A DNA stretch of 64,000 nt from Anaerolineales bacterium (GTDB lineage: Bacteria; Chloroflexota; Anaerolineae; Anaerolineales; JABWBV01). Below are positions 43,433 to 52,494 of this stretch, piece by piece (within the stretch, counting starts at the first letter, position 1; each line of letters opens with the position of its first letter). The notes beneath the pieces were generated by a model that saw only the letters and a list, made by a program, of their open reading frames with translations, was not told where the DNA came from and made no database searches. A program made the position numbers and the translations under genes. The stretch covers positions 62,001 to 126,000 of the forward strand of contig JACKAX010000001.1 in NCBI GenBank assembly GCA_020634875.1, read 5' to 3'.

Positions 43433-44296
43433 ATGAAAACAAAATCTGCTCTTCCACTCCTGATCATAGTTGGGCTTTTCGTCCTGTCAGGAATTTCGGC
43501 TTTTCTAGATCGCCCCGCGTCCGCTGCCCCGTTCCTACAGTTAACTGATTTTCCAACCCCCACTGCTGGTGCAGATGGCAGAATTATTTATATTGTTCAA
43601 CCTGGAGATACCCTATGGCGCATTTCGGCCATTTCCGGTGTATCTCTTGATGAACTTCGTTCCCTCAATAATCTGGATGCTGAAGCTGTTATCTCGGAGG
43701 GCCAACAGCTTCTACTTGGGTTTGGCAACCGTACGGAACCAACACAAGACCCCAACGCCGCACCTACCGCTATCCCGCCCGGTTTCACGCCCACGCCAAC
43801 TGCTGGCCCCAGTAGTGGCATCGTTTGTATTTTGCTGTTCGAGGACCTCAACGGAGATGCGATCCGCCAGGAAACAGAATTCGGCATTCTTAACGGGGCA
43901 ATCAATCTTGCAAATACGGGTAATAATCTCACTTTTACTGGGGAAACCACCGACGCTACTGAGACGGACGAGTTTGGCGATATTGTGCCGACCCGCACGT
44001 GTTTCCAAGATATTCCTGTGGGAAATTACACGATTTCTGTGGCAGCCCCCGATGGATATAACCCGACGACTTTCTTGAATTACACCTTCGTTTTGCAAGG
44101 GGGGGATGAGGCTTACCTGGATTTTGGCGCGCAAATTAGTACGGCAGGAGAAGCCGCGAATCCTCCCCCCGAAGAAGGTGGTCGTTCCCCTACCATGGGA
44201 ATTGTGGGCAGCTTATTTATTTTGAGTGGTGTTGGTTTAGCCCTTTATGTCTTCTTCTTTAGTGGAGGCCGAAAGGTCACTCGCGCCGAAGAATAG
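43433..44296 (+). CDS. exported LysM protein with SdrD-B-like domain and C-terminal anchor
   Basis: 287 residues. Signal peptide (LPLLIIVGLFVLSGISAFL), then a LysM domain (about 48-100: YIVQPGDTLWRISAISGVSLDELRSLNNL), a Pro/Thr linker, and a beta-sandwich like SdrD-B/Cna-B (ILLFEDLNGDAIRQETEFGI...CFQDIPVGNYTISVAAPDGY). A TM helix and GGRKVTRAEE close it. Binds peptidoglycan or glycan while membrane-held. TATAAT ends 8 nt before the ATG, so probably leaderless. Confidence 0.85.
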   Translation: MKTKSALPLLIIVGLFVLSGISAFLDRPASAAPFLQLTDFPTPTAGADGRIIYIVQPGDTLWRISAISGVSLDELRSLNNLDAEAVISEGQQLLLGFGNRTEPTQDPNAAPTAIPPGFTPTPTAGPSSGIVCILLFEDLNGDAIRQETEFGILNGAINLANTGNNLTFTGETTDATETDEFGDIVPTRTCFQDIPVGNYTISVAAPDGYNPTTFLNYTFVLQGGDEAYLDFGAQISTAGEAANPPPEEGGRSPTMGIVGSLFILSGVGLALYVFFFSGGRKVTRAEE

Positions 44297-44406
44297 CACT
44301 AAGTTTCACAAACGCCGCCGAATATCCCTTGCCTGCTAGAGAGAAGTCGTTTAAGATTGGCCCATCCCCTTCTTGTCTGGCATTCATGTTTATAGGAGTT
44401 ACCAAT

Positions 44407-46026
44407 ATGTCCCAACATTTCGGCCACCCCAGCCAATATGGTTTAGAACATCATGGGCTAAGCCATTTCAACAATGTCTATTGGAATTTGCAAGTTTCCG
44501 CTTTGATGGAAAAAGCCATTCAACGGGGCGAAGCTATTCTGGCAGAACCAGGAACCCTTGTCGTTCGGACAGACCCTCACACAGGACGTTCGCCAAATGA
44601 TAAATTCGTCGCTAATCATGGTGATGAGACGAGCGATATTTGGTGGGGAAAAGTCAACCAGCCGCTAACTCCAGATAAATTTGAGCGCCTGCACTTGCGT
44701 ATTCAGTCTTATTTGCAAGGACGCGATATTTTTGTTTTGGATGCGGCCGCGGGTGCTCATCCTAAGTACGAATTGCCAATCCGGTTGGTAAGTCAAAATG
44801 CGTGGCAAACTCTTTTTGCCCGGCACATGTTTCTCCGTTTGCCTGCAGATAAAATTGCAGGGCACGTACCCAAATTTACCATTTTGCACGCACCCGAGGC
44901 TTTTGCCAACCCTGCCGAAGATGGCACGAACTCTGGAACGTTTATTACGATTGATTTTAAGAAAAGCCTGATTTTAATTGGAGGCACACGGTATGGGGGC
45001 GAGATCAAAAAGTCTATTTTCACGATTATGAATTATTTGCTTCCCAAACAAGGGGTGCTCCCCATGCACTGTTCTGCAACAGTGGGCAAATATGGAGACA
45101 CAGCACTCTTCTTTGGCTTGTCTGGAACCGGGAAAACAACCCTCTCTTCTGATCCCGAGCGGGGATTGATCGGTGACGACGAACACGGATGGGGAGACGA
45201 TGGGGTGTTCAACTTTGAAGGGGGCTGCTATGCTAAAACTATCCGCTTGAGCCAGAAATACGAACCCATTATTTGGGAAGCTACACACCAATATGGTTCA
45301 ATTCTTGAAAATGTTATCTATGATGAAAACTCACGCACATTCGACTTTGACGATGGCAGTGTCACCGAGAATACCCGCGTGGTTTATCCCATTTACCGGG
45401 TTCCCAACTTTGTAGAAGAAGGCCGGGCAGGGCACCCCACCAACATCTTCTTCCTGACCGCCGATGCCTTTGGGGTACTGCCCCCTATTGCTAAGTTAAC
45501 CAAAGAACAGGCCATGTACTATTTCCTGGCTGGGTACACATCCAAACTGGCCGGGACCGAGCGAGGATTGGGAAGTGAACCGCAGGCAACTTTTTCGGCC
45601 TGTTTTGGTGCCCCCTTCTTGCCCCTACACCCGCGCGTGTATGCTGAGTTATTGGGCAAAAAGATTGAACAGCATAACGTGAATGTGTGGTTGTTAAATA
45701 CGGGTTGGACAGGCGGCCCATACGGGGTGGGAACTCGCATGCATCTCCCCCACACCCGCGCGATGGTGTCCGCGGCCCTAAGTGGGGAGCTAGACGCGGT
45801 CGCTTACGAAACCGAACCATTCTTTGGCCTCACCCTCCCTACCTCTTGTCCCAATGTCCCTGCCGATATTTTGAATCCGCGAAGTACTTGGGCCGACAAG
45901 AATGCGTACGATGCACAAGCGCGTGGCATGGTGAAGCGATTTGAGACGGGCTTTGCTCAGTTCAAAAATGAAGTTTCGAAAGCAATTGCTGATGCAGGTC
46001 CGTCTTTGGAACGATTAGGTGGATAA
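44407..46026 (+). CDS. pckA: phosphoenolpyruvate carboxykinase (ATP)
   Basis: 539 residues. Converts oxaloacetate and ATP to PEP, CO2 and ADP: gluconeogenesis. RTDPHTGRSPNDKF at the N-terminus, the kinase-1a loop GLSGTGKTTLSSDP, LIGDDEHGW, and TAGYTSKLAGTE-like FLAGYTSKLAGTE. The ATG at 44407 has AGGAG upstream; the longest frame (from 44329) lies in the leader. Length fits ATP-type PEPCK. Confidence 0.97.
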   Translation: MSQHFGHPSQYGLEHHGLSHFNNVYWNLQVSALMEKAIQRGEAILAEPGTLVVRTDPHTGRSPNDKFVANHGDETSDIWWGKVNQPLTPDKFERLHLRIQSYLQGRDIFVLDAAAGAHPKYELPIRLVSQNAWQTLFARHMFLRLPADKIAGHVPKFTILHAPEAFANPAEDGTNSGTFITIDFKKSLILIGGTRYGGEIKKSIFTIMNYLLPKQGVLPMHCSATVGKYGDTALFFGLSGTGKTTLSSDPERGLIGDDEHGWGDDGVFNFEGGCYAKTIRLSQKYEPIIWEATHQYGSILENVIYDENSRTFDFDDGSVTENTRVVYPIYRVPNFVEEGRAGHPTNIFFLTADAFGVLPPIAKLTKEQAMYYFLAGYTSKLAGTERGLGSEPQATFSACFGAPFLPLHPRVYAELLGKKIEQHNVNVWLLNTGWTGGPYGVGTRMHLPHTRAMVSAALSGELDAVAYETEPFFGLTLPTSCPNVPADILNPRSTWADKNAYDAQARGMVKRFETGFAQFKNEVSKAIADAGPSLERLGG

Positions 46027-46036
46027 GGTGTTTATC

Positions 46037-46070
46037 AAAAAGGCGACGACATTTGGGTGGTCGCCTTTTT
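46037..46070 (+). terminator. terminator after pckA
   Basis: AAAAAGGCGAC (46037-46047) pairs with GTCGCCTTTTT (46060-46070). Confidence 0.88.
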
Positions 46071-46091
46071 CGTTCTCGAAATTTTTGCTGG

Positions 46092-46097
46092 TATAAT
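46092..46097 (+). promoter_or_regulatory. -10 box for peptide transporter operon
   Basis: TATAAT at 46092-46097, about 107 nt upstream of the first permease, just after the pckA terminator. No matching -35. Confidence 0.4.
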
Positions 46098-46203
46098 CCG
46101 CCGCATTTCCTGAACCTTTTCTAAAAACCAAATGTATATGAATTAGTGACCCGCTTGCCTCGTTGAATTGAGGCAGAACCTCTTCTCTCAAAGGAGATTG
46201 ATT

Positions 46204-47793
46204 ATGGCTAATTACTTAATTCGTCGCTTCTTTCAAATGATTATTGTGGTTTTTCTTTCCACAATAGCCATCTATGTGCTTTTGAATATTGCACCAGGTG
46301 GTCCGCTTTCAGGGATTCGCCTTTCGGCAGATGTCAAAACCCGTGTTAGTGATGCAGATATCGCTCGTCTAAAAGCGTATTTGGGGCTGGATAAGCCTTT
46401 GGCCTTGCGCTACATTACCTGGATGATTGGAGATGACTGGCTTGGCGCCAATTGGATGTACGTAGGGCCGTCTCAATATACCCAGGATAAAATCGGCAAA
46501 AACGGAAGTCCGATTGTGAAGACTGACTCGGAGACGGGTGAGAAATATACAGTGCAGGAAAAATTCCGGTTTTGGGTTGACCCTGGAACCGCATTGTTTA
46601 ATCCAGGATATTTGCTTTGGGTCGAAGGCGAAAGTATAGGCGCCAAAGATGTTGAAGTGGTTGTTGAAACCCCAGAAGGTCAGAATATTGAAGTTCAATC
46701 TTTACCTGGGTATAGCGCTTCTGTGGTTTATGTAAAGCCAAATAAAAATTCAGAAGTGCCAGAAGGGGTTTTGATTAAAGGAACGATGCTTTCTCAAAAA
46801 GGGGATGAGGTGATCATTCAAGACACTAACGGAAACCGGTATGTCTTTTATGCGAATGAAACAACTGTATTCCATTTCCCGGAAGGGGAAGGTCGCCCTC
46901 GCCCCGAAAGCGGCACATGGGCGAATATCTCCTGGCTGACAGGTAGTAGTGGTTTATTGAGCAAATATGCAGGTTTCCACAACGAAAACCGTGGGGTTTT
47001 ACGGCTGGACTTTGGCCTTTCCTGGAAATTGTCCCCCTCTCAGCCTGTTATTGAATTGATCCAGAGCCGGCTTGGAAACACGTTAACTTTGATGTCGGCG
47101 GCTGTGTTGCTATCTATTTTGATTGGAATACCCATTGGTATTTACTCAGCTATTCATCAATACAGCCGTATGGACTATGCCGTCACAACCTTTTCGTTCT
47201 TCGGTTCAGCTATGCCCGTTTTTTGGTTTGGGTTGATGATGATTTTGTTATTCTCCCACTTGTTCAAGCAATGGGGATTACCATATATGCCCACGGGAGG
47301 GGTCGCTTCTGTACGAGCGGCAGCCCCTGACAGTATATTGGGAGTGCTAGGCGCTACGCCGGGAAGTTTGATAGACCGAGTAGTCCATTTGCTCATGCCT
47401 ACCTCGGTGCTTAGTCTCCTTTACCTGGCTGGTTGGAGTCGTTATGCACGTTCCTCAATGTTGGAAGTCTTACGCCAAGATTATGTGCGCACCGCACGAG
47501 CAAAAGGTTTGTTGGAACGTTTTGTGATTATGAAACATGCGCTGCGGAATGCCTTAATCCCCATTGTGACCATTTTGGTATTTGAAATTCCGGCGATTTT
47601 TGGTGGTGCAACCATTACGGAAACAATTTTCAACTATCCCGGCATGGGGAGCCTGTACTTCCAGGCCCTTGGAGCTAATGACTGGCCTGTAGTCATGGCA
47701 AACTTGTTTATCACAGCTATTCTGGTCGTCTTTGCTACATTAGTTCGTGATATCCTTTATACAATTGTTGACCCCCGGATTCGCTTTAGCTAA
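46204..47793 (+). CDS. DppB/OppB-type ABC permease with inserted extracytoplasmic domain
   Basis: 529 residues, against about 310-340 for the usual DppB. TM1 (LIRRFFQMIIVVFLSTIAIYVLLNIAPGGP) and LGLDKPLALRYITWM are followed by an inserted region (about 85-265). That region is beta-rich (DVEVVVETPEGQNIEV; KGTMLSQKGDEVIIQDTNGNRYVFY) and lies outside the membrane. It then resumes at DFGLSWKLSPSQPVIELIQSRLGNTLTL with the normal permease core, including the EAA-type loop YVRTARAKGL and LRNALIPIVT. Pairs with the next permease. AAAGGAG precedes the ATG. Confidence 0.9.
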   Translation: MANYLIRRFFQMIIVVFLSTIAIYVLLNIAPGGPLSGIRLSADVKTRVSDADIARLKAYLGLDKPLALRYITWMIGDDWLGANWMYVGPSQYTQDKIGKNGSPIVKTDSETGEKYTVQEKFRFWVDPGTALFNPGYLLWVEGESIGAKDVEVVVETPEGQNIEVQSLPGYSASVVYVKPNKNSEVPEGVLIKGTMLSQKGDEVIIQDTNGNRYVFYANETTVFHFPEGEGRPRPESGTWANISWLTGSSGLLSKYAGFHNENRGVLRLDFGLSWKLSPSQPVIELIQSRLGNTLTLMSAAVLLSILIGIPIGIYSAIHQYSRMDYAVTTFSFFGSAMPVFWFGLMMILLFSHLFKQWGLPYMPTGGVASVRAAAPDSILGVLGATPGSLIDRVVHLLMPTSVLSLLYLAGWSRYARSSMLEVLRQDYVRTARAKGLLERFVIMKHALRNALIPIVTILVFEIPAIFGGATITETIFNYPGMGSLYFQALGANDWPVVMANLFITAILVVFATLVRDILYTIVDPRIRFS

Positions 47794-47798
47794 AAATT

Positions 47799-47834
47799 AG
47801 CAGGGGCTGGGAGATAATTTTCCCAGCCCCTGCT
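47799..47834 (+). other. intercistronic stem-loop
   Basis: AGCAGGGGCTGGGA (47799-47812) pairs perfectly with TCCCAGCCCCTGCT (47821-47834), 8-nt loop, right after the first permease stop. No T-tract follows. It could stabilise the upstream message or trim read-through into the next permease. Confidence 0.7.
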
Positions 47835-47870
47835 CTCATTATCAATAAGAATTCTCTAAGGAGTAACAAA

Positions 47871-48809
47871 ATGGCTGTTGCACAACTAGAAAGTGAAAGT
47901 TTATTAACTGTTGAGGAGGAAAGCCAGTGGCTGTTAGTGTGGCGTCGGTTTCGTAAACACAAGCTGGCATTGGCGGGGATGTTTACGATCATTGTGATCG
48001 CATTGGCCTGTTTTTTGGCCCCTTGGGTCGCCCCTTATGATCCCTTTGTATTAGAAAAAAACCAAGAGACAACGCAGATTGTCAAAAATGCTCCACCTTC
48101 ATTAGAGCATTTTATGGGAACAGATAGTATTGGACGCGACGTGTTCAGCCGTTTGTTATATGCTGGGCGGATCTCCTTGCTTGTAGCTTTCACTGTAACC
48201 ATTCTCAGTTTGTCTATCGGCGTCCTTGTTGGGGGGATTTCGGGTTATTATGGTGGATGGCTTGATGATGTCATCCAGCGTTTTGTGGAATTTTTGATTA
48301 CCTTGCCCTTGCTCCCTCTTCTGCTAGCCTTTTCCGCATTGATGCGCGGCGTTGAACTCCCTGGCTTACCCCGAGAATGGAGTAGTGCTGTGATTATTTC
48401 CATCATCTTGATTGCTTTTGGATGGATGGGCTATACAAATCTGGTCCGGGGGATGGTTTTATCGCTTCGTGGGCAGGAATTTACGGAAGCGGCAAAAGCC
48501 TTGGGCATGGGAGATCTTCGAATCATTCTCACGCACATGATTCCCAACTCTCTAGCTCCTATTATTGTCGCAGCGACGCTCTCATTGGGGGGAACAATTA
48601 TTCTTGAATCAGCGCTTTCTTTTCTTGGTTTTGGCATTCAATTGCCTGTTCCAACCTGGGGGAATATGTTGAACGAGTACCAAAACGATATGTGGACCCA
48701 ACCAGCCAAAGTTTTTTATCCTGGTTTGACTATTTTCGTATGTACGTTAGCGTTCAATTATGTAGGCGATGGTTTGCGTGATGCATTAGACCCCCGCCTG
48801 AAGAAATAG
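47871..48809 (+). CDS. DppC/OppC-type ABC permease
   Basis: 312 residues, six TM segments. N-terminal WRRFRKHKLALAGMFTIIVIAL, then HFMGTDSIGRDVFSRLLYAGRISL is the DppC signature, with the EAA loop EFTEAAKALGMGDLRIILTHMIPN. Partner of the permease above. Followed by its own terminator, so the ATPase genes have a separate or read-through transcript. Confidence 0.95.
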   Translation: MAVAQLESESLLTVEEESQWLLVWRRFRKHKLALAGMFTIIVIALACFLAPWVAPYDPFVLEKNQETTQIVKNAPPSLEHFMGTDSIGRDVFSRLLYAGRISLLVAFTVTILSLSIGVLVGGISGYYGGWLDDVIQRFVEFLITLPLLPLLLAFSALMRGVELPGLPREWSSAVIISIILIAFGWMGYTNLVRGMVLSLRGQEFTEAAKALGMGDLRIILTHMIPNSLAPIIVAATLSLGGTIILESALSFLGFGIQLPVPTWGNMLNEYQNDMWTQPAKVFYPGLTIFVCTLAFNYVGDGLRDALDPRLKK

Positions 48810-48850
48810 AGAATGCAATTCTTAGCCTTACTTGTTTTAGGTGTGCTCTG

Positions 48851-48897
48851 CCTAAATTGGAGGCAGAGAAGCGATTCTCTATTTTAGGTCTTTTTTT
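48851..48897 (+). terminator. terminator after second permease
   Basis: CCTAAA (48851-48856) pairs with TTTAGG (48883-48888) around an inner AGAGAA/TTCTCT stem, followed by T7 (48891-48897). Confidence 0.8.
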
Positions 48898-48899
48898 GC

Positions 48900-48962
48900 C
48901 GACCTGTCTGTGCATTTATTGTACAGACAGGTCGTTGCGTGTAAATTTATTTGAATTTACAC
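48900..48962. repeat. two consecutive hairpins
   Basis: CGACCTGTCTGT (48900-48911) with ACAGACAGGTCG (48923-48934), then GTGTAAATT (48939-48947) with AATTTACAC (48954-48962). They lie between the transporter's permease and ATPase genes and just ahead of a TACAAT (48985-48990) that could be a -10 for the ATPases. Confidence 0.55.
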
Positions 48963-49037
48963 CCCATTGCATAGTACTTGATGTTACAATTGGCGACATC
49001 AAATTGTTAACAAAATCCCTCATTGGAGAAGAACCCT

Positions 49038-50057
49038 GTGGCCGATAAAAATTCTCAACCACTCCTTGAAGTTCAAAACTTAAAAACATATTTTTTTACG
49101 GAAGATGGGGTCGTCAAAGCTGTTGATGGCATTGATTTTTACGTTGCGCCCGGCGAAATTTTAGGTTTAGTTGGTGAATCGGGGTGTGGAAAAAGTGTAA
49201 CATCCCTTTCAATTATGCGCCTAGTCGGTATTCCAGGTAAGATTGTTGAAGGAAAAGTCACCTTTGAAGGCCGCAGTTTGCTTGAACTTTCTGAATCTGA
49301 AATGGTTGATATGCGGGGCAATCGAATGTCCATGATTTTTCAACAGCCACAATCGAGTTTGAATCCAGTATTCAAAGTGGGCGATCAGGTTGCCGAAGTT
49401 TTACAAATCCACCGCGATATGGGAAAAGAGGAAGCTTGGGAAAAGTCTGTTGAACTTCTTCGGCTTGTGGGAATTCCTGATCCAGAACGCAAAGCCCACG
49501 CTTTTCCCCATGAAATGTCTGGTGGTCAGGCCCAACGTGTGATGATCGCCATGGCACTTGCTCTCAATCCCCAACTGCTGATCGCTGATGAACCCACGAC
49601 CGCCTTAGATGTGACTATTCAAGCCCAAATTTTAGATTTGATGCGTGACTTGAGCGAACGCATGGGCACTTCCGTAATTTTAATTACACACGATTTAGGG
49701 GTGGTTGCAGAAATGGCAGATCGTGTTGCGGTAATGTATGCAGGACGTATCGTAGAAGAAACCGATGTCCATACTATTTTTGCAGAACCCATGCACCCCT
49801 ATACCCAGGGTTTAATCGACTCAATTCCAATTTTAGGGAAAGTCAAAGATCGATTGGATGTAATTCCAGGCGGGGTACCAAATCTTGTCAACTTGCCCCC
49901 TGGATGTCGCTTTGCCCCACGGTGTCGTTCCAGAGTCGAATATCAGCTAAAGGTCTGTTCGGAAATAGAGCCTGAGTTAGTGTTAGTCCGGCCTAATCAC
50001 AAAGTCCGCTGCTGGTTGTATGCAGATCATGAGGGTCATAAGGCTCCGTTAAAGTAA
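49038..50057 (+). CDS. DppD/OppD-type ABC ATPase
   Basis: 339 residues. GTG start with GGAGAAG 6 nt upstream; the longest frame begins at an upstream TTG inside that RBS. Walker [13 protein letters not shown], signature MSGGQAQRV, Walker [16 protein letters not shown]-loop ITHD. C-terminal oligopeptide-type extension with CRFAPRC and a later Cys (CSE...VRCW), which hold a [4Fe-4S] in some relatives. Powers the permease pair; substrate is peptides or nickel. Confidence 0.95.
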   Translation: MADKNSQPLLEVQNLKTYFFTEDGVVKAVDGIDFYVAPGEILGLVGESGCGKSVTSLSIMRLVGIPGKIVEGKVTFEGRSLLELSESEMVDMRGNRMSMIFQQPQSSLNPVFKVGDQVAEVLQIHRDMGKEEAWEKSVELLRLVGIPDPERKAHAFPHEMSGGQAQRVMIAMALALNPQLLIADEPTTALDVTIQAQILDLMRDLSERMGTSVILITHDLGVVAEMADRVAVMYAGRIVEETDVHTIFAEPMHPYTQGLIDSIPILGKVKDRLDVIPGGVPNLVNLPPGCRFAPRCRSRVEYQLKVCSEIEPELVLVRPNHKVRCWLYADHEGHKAPLK

Positions 50058-50130
50058 CCATTTAGGTGTATTAGGGAATAGCCCCTACCTTTTGTATTCG
50101 ATAATATTCCAACACTGATAGAGGTACAGC

Positions 50131-51129
50131 ATGAGTGAAGTCATTGCAAGCACCAACGGCAATAGCAAAAAGTTGCTTGATGTCCAAAATTTAGTCAAAT
50201 TTTTCCCCGTTCGTGGGGGATTATTACAGCGTGTTATCGCCTGGGTTCAGGCTGTAGATAATATATCCTTTTTCGTCAAAGAAGGGGAAACTTTAGGGTT
50301 AGTTGGTGAATCAGGTTGTGGGAAAACAACGGTGGGCCGAACAATGTTGCGGTTACTAGAACCGACAAGTGGCTCCGTGGTTTTTGATGGAACCGATGTT
50401 TTCAAATTGCGCGGACGAGAATTGAAAGCGATGCGTCGGAATATGCAGATCATATTCCAAGATCCTTATGCTTCATTAGATCCTCGGATGCCTATTGGCG
50501 AATCGATTGCCGAAGGATTGAAAATTCATAATGTGGGCACACCAAAAGAACGCTTTGAAACTGTTATTCGCACCCTTCGCCAGGTTGGCCTGGAAGATTA
50601 TCACGCACGTCGTTATCCCCACGAGTTTTCAGGTGGGCAACGCCAACGTATCGGGATTGCACGCGCCTTAGCCTTGCAACCCAAATTTATTGTCTGTGAT
50701 GAACCTGTCTCGGCGTTGGACGTTTCCATTCAGTCACAAGTGCTTAACATTCTGGCTGATCTGCAAAAAGATTTTGGCCTCACCTATCTCTTTATTGCTC
50801 ACAACTTGTCGGTTGTTGAACACATTTGTAATCGTGTTGCTGTTATGTACTTGGGTAAGATGGTCGAGATGGCTCCCCGTGAAGAATTATTTAGCAATCC
50901 TTTACATCCTTACACCCAGGCTTTGATGTCGGCTATTCCTGTGCCCGATCCAACTGTTAAACGTGAACGGATTATTTTGAAAGGTGATGTTCCCAGTCCT
51001 TTGCGGCCTCCGAGTGGTTGTCGTTTCCATCCACGTTGTCCAGTGGCGATGGATCATTGTTCAGTCGAAGAGCCTGCCTTTAAAGAGGTCACCCCTTCTC
51101 ACTGGGTTGCATGTTGGCGAGTTGAATAA
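50131..51129 (+). CDS. DppF/OppF-type ABC ATPase
   Basis: 332 residues. Walker [13 protein letters not shown], signature [15 protein letters not shown], Walker [16 protein letters not shown], then [20 protein letters not shown], and the C-terminal [11 protein letters not shown] cluster. Second ATPase of the transporter. The solute-binding protein is not in the window. Confidence 0.95.
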   Translation: MSEVIASTNGNSKKLLDVQNLVKFFPVRGGLLQRVIAWVQAVDNISFFVKEGETLGLVGESGCGKTTVGRTMLRLLEPTSGSVVFDGTDVFKLRGRELKAMRRNMQIIFQDPYASLDPRMPIGESIAEGLKIHNVGTPKERFETVIRTLRQVGLEDYHARRYPHEFSGGQRQRIGIARALALQPKFIVCDEPVSALDVSIQSQVLNILADLQKDFGLTYLFIAHNLSVVEHICNRVAVMYLGKMVEMAPREELFSNPLHPYTQALMSAIPVPDPTVKRERIILKGDVPSPLRPPSGCRFHPRCPVAMDHCSVEEPAFKEVTPSHWVACWRVE

Positions 51130-51158
51130 TCCTCGATTGTAAGGTAAGCAATTATCGT

Positions 51159-51191
51159 GATACTGCTCCCTATGGAGCAGTATCTTTTTTT
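51159..51191 (+). terminator. terminator after transporter ATPases
   Basis: GATACTGCTCC (51159-51169) pairs with GGAGCAGTATC (51174-51184), followed by T7. Confidence 0.9.
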
Positions 51192-51210
51192 ATGTTAGAA
51201 TTTTGTTACC

Positions 51211-52260
51211 ATGCCTCACATCTTAGTTGTTGATAACCAACGTGAAACCAGTAAGGCAATTCGAGCTGGCTTACAATCATTAGGGCAGGAATTTGTTGTT
51301 GCGACAGCCTTGTCTGGGGAAGAAGCTTTACTAGAAGCACGGTTGCAAAAATTCGATCTGCTGATTTCAGAAGTGCGCTTGCCTGGTATGTCAGGCGTAG
51401 AATTAGTTCAGAAATTAAGAGCCTCGAAATCTGATCTAAAAGTTATTTTGGTATCGGCCACCCTGGATCGCTATATTCGTCGCGAGGTAACTGGAATCGG
51501 GGTAGATAATCTGCTGCAGAAACCACTTGAAATCTCCGAATTATTACAAGAGGTGAAGCAAATCTTGGCATTGGGGGAGCAGAAGCAAGAAAAACCTGAA
51601 AATTCCGAACCGTTAAGCATCTCTGATCGTCTTGCTAACTTACGCCAAGAAGTAAACGCCGCCCTCGCTCTTTTGATGAGTGATACTGGTGAAATCCTGA
51701 TGCAAGCAGGAGACCACCGACACTTGGGACTTGATGCAGAAATCTCTTCTTTAACGGCGGTTTTTGGTGCAGGCTATAAAATTTCCCGCCTGTTAGGAGC
51801 AGTTACTCCTGATAATTTCTACACCTTTAAGGGGAATAAATTGGATTTGATCATGACTCATGTAGGCGACGCACATGCTTTACTGGTTGGTGTTTCTACA
51901 TCTGATACGCATCAGACAAAAATAGATAGCCTGTATGAAATTATTCATCAAGGCACCCACGATTTGCAAGCGATCCTGATGGATATGGGGGTTGATGTTG
52001 TAATTCATCCTGAGCCAGAACCCGAAATCCCCCCCCCCGTCAACGTTCTTGATGAGGCAGAAATCGTGCAGACTACATTTGAAGCAGATGCGGACTTAGA
52101 AGCTTTGTTTGCCAAGGCTGACAAAGCTTCTAGTGGTACAGATTTAGACACATTTTGGGAGGTTGAAACAGTAGAAGATACAGGTATCTTTATGAGTGCA
52201 GACGCTTTGTCCTACGAACAGGCCCGCCAACTTGGTTTAGCCCCCGAAAGCGAAAAATAA
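51211..52260 (+). CDS. degenerate receiver domain - roadblock/LC7-like protein
   Basis: 349 residues. An N-terminal CheY-like domain has ILVVDNQRE (D8 then N9 instead of a second acidic residue), LLISEVRLPGMSG where E54 replaces the phospho-accepting Asp, S82, and K104 in LQKPLE. So it cannot be phosphorylated normally; the Glu could mimic the phosphorylated state. The second part (about 140-265) resembles a roadblock/LC7 domain, as used with small GTPases. The acidic C-terminus has a Pro run encoded by C10 (52029-52038). TAGAAT ends 9 nt before ATG: probably leaderless. Confidence 0.8.
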   Translation: MPHILVVDNQRETSKAIRAGLQSLGQEFVVATALSGEEALLEARLQKFDLLISEVRLPGMSGVELVQKLRASKSDLKVILVSATLDRYIRREVTGIGVDNLLQKPLEISELLQEVKQILALGEQKQEKPENSEPLSISDRLANLRQEVNAALALLMSDTGEILMQAGDHRHLGLDAEISSLTAVFGAGYKISRLLGAVTPDNFYTFKGNKLDLIMTHVGDAHALLVGVSTSDTHQTKIDSLYEIIHQGTHDLQAILMDMGVDVVIHPEPEPEIPPPVNVLDEAEIVQTTFEADADLEALFAKADKASSGTDLDTFWEVETVEDTGIFMSADALSYEQARQLGLAPESEK

Positions 52261-52265
52261 CGCTA

Positions 52266-52294
52266 TTGCCGCTTATACGGGTTCGTGATACAAT
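52266..52294 (+). promoter_or_regulatory. sigma70 promoter of tRNA-Gln
   Basis: TTGCCG (52266-52271), 17-nt spacer, TACAAT (52289-52294). Confidence 0.65.
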
Positions 52295-52321
52295 CACCCC
52301 CGCTCAATTCCTGAGCTATCT

Positions 52322-52392
52322 TGGGGCATGGTGCAATGGCAGCACAGCGGACTTTGGATCCGTTAATCCTGGTTCGAGTCCAGGTGCCCCGG
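52322..52392 (+). tRNA. tRNA-Gln (anticodon TTG)
   Basis: 71 nt. Acceptor TGGGGCA with TGCCCCG (U-G at the end, as in many tRNA-Gln). The anticodon arm is GCGGA-CTTTGGA-TCCGT, giving UUG. GGTTCGAGTCC is the T arm. CCA is not encoded. Confidence 0.96.
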
Positions 52393-52494
52393 CTTAAGTT
52401 GAAAAGTGAAAGATCAAGAAACTTTCGCCTTTCATTCCTTGCGACGAGCATCCACCTCTCTTGTGGGGTGCGGTGCTCGTAATTTTTAATATCC

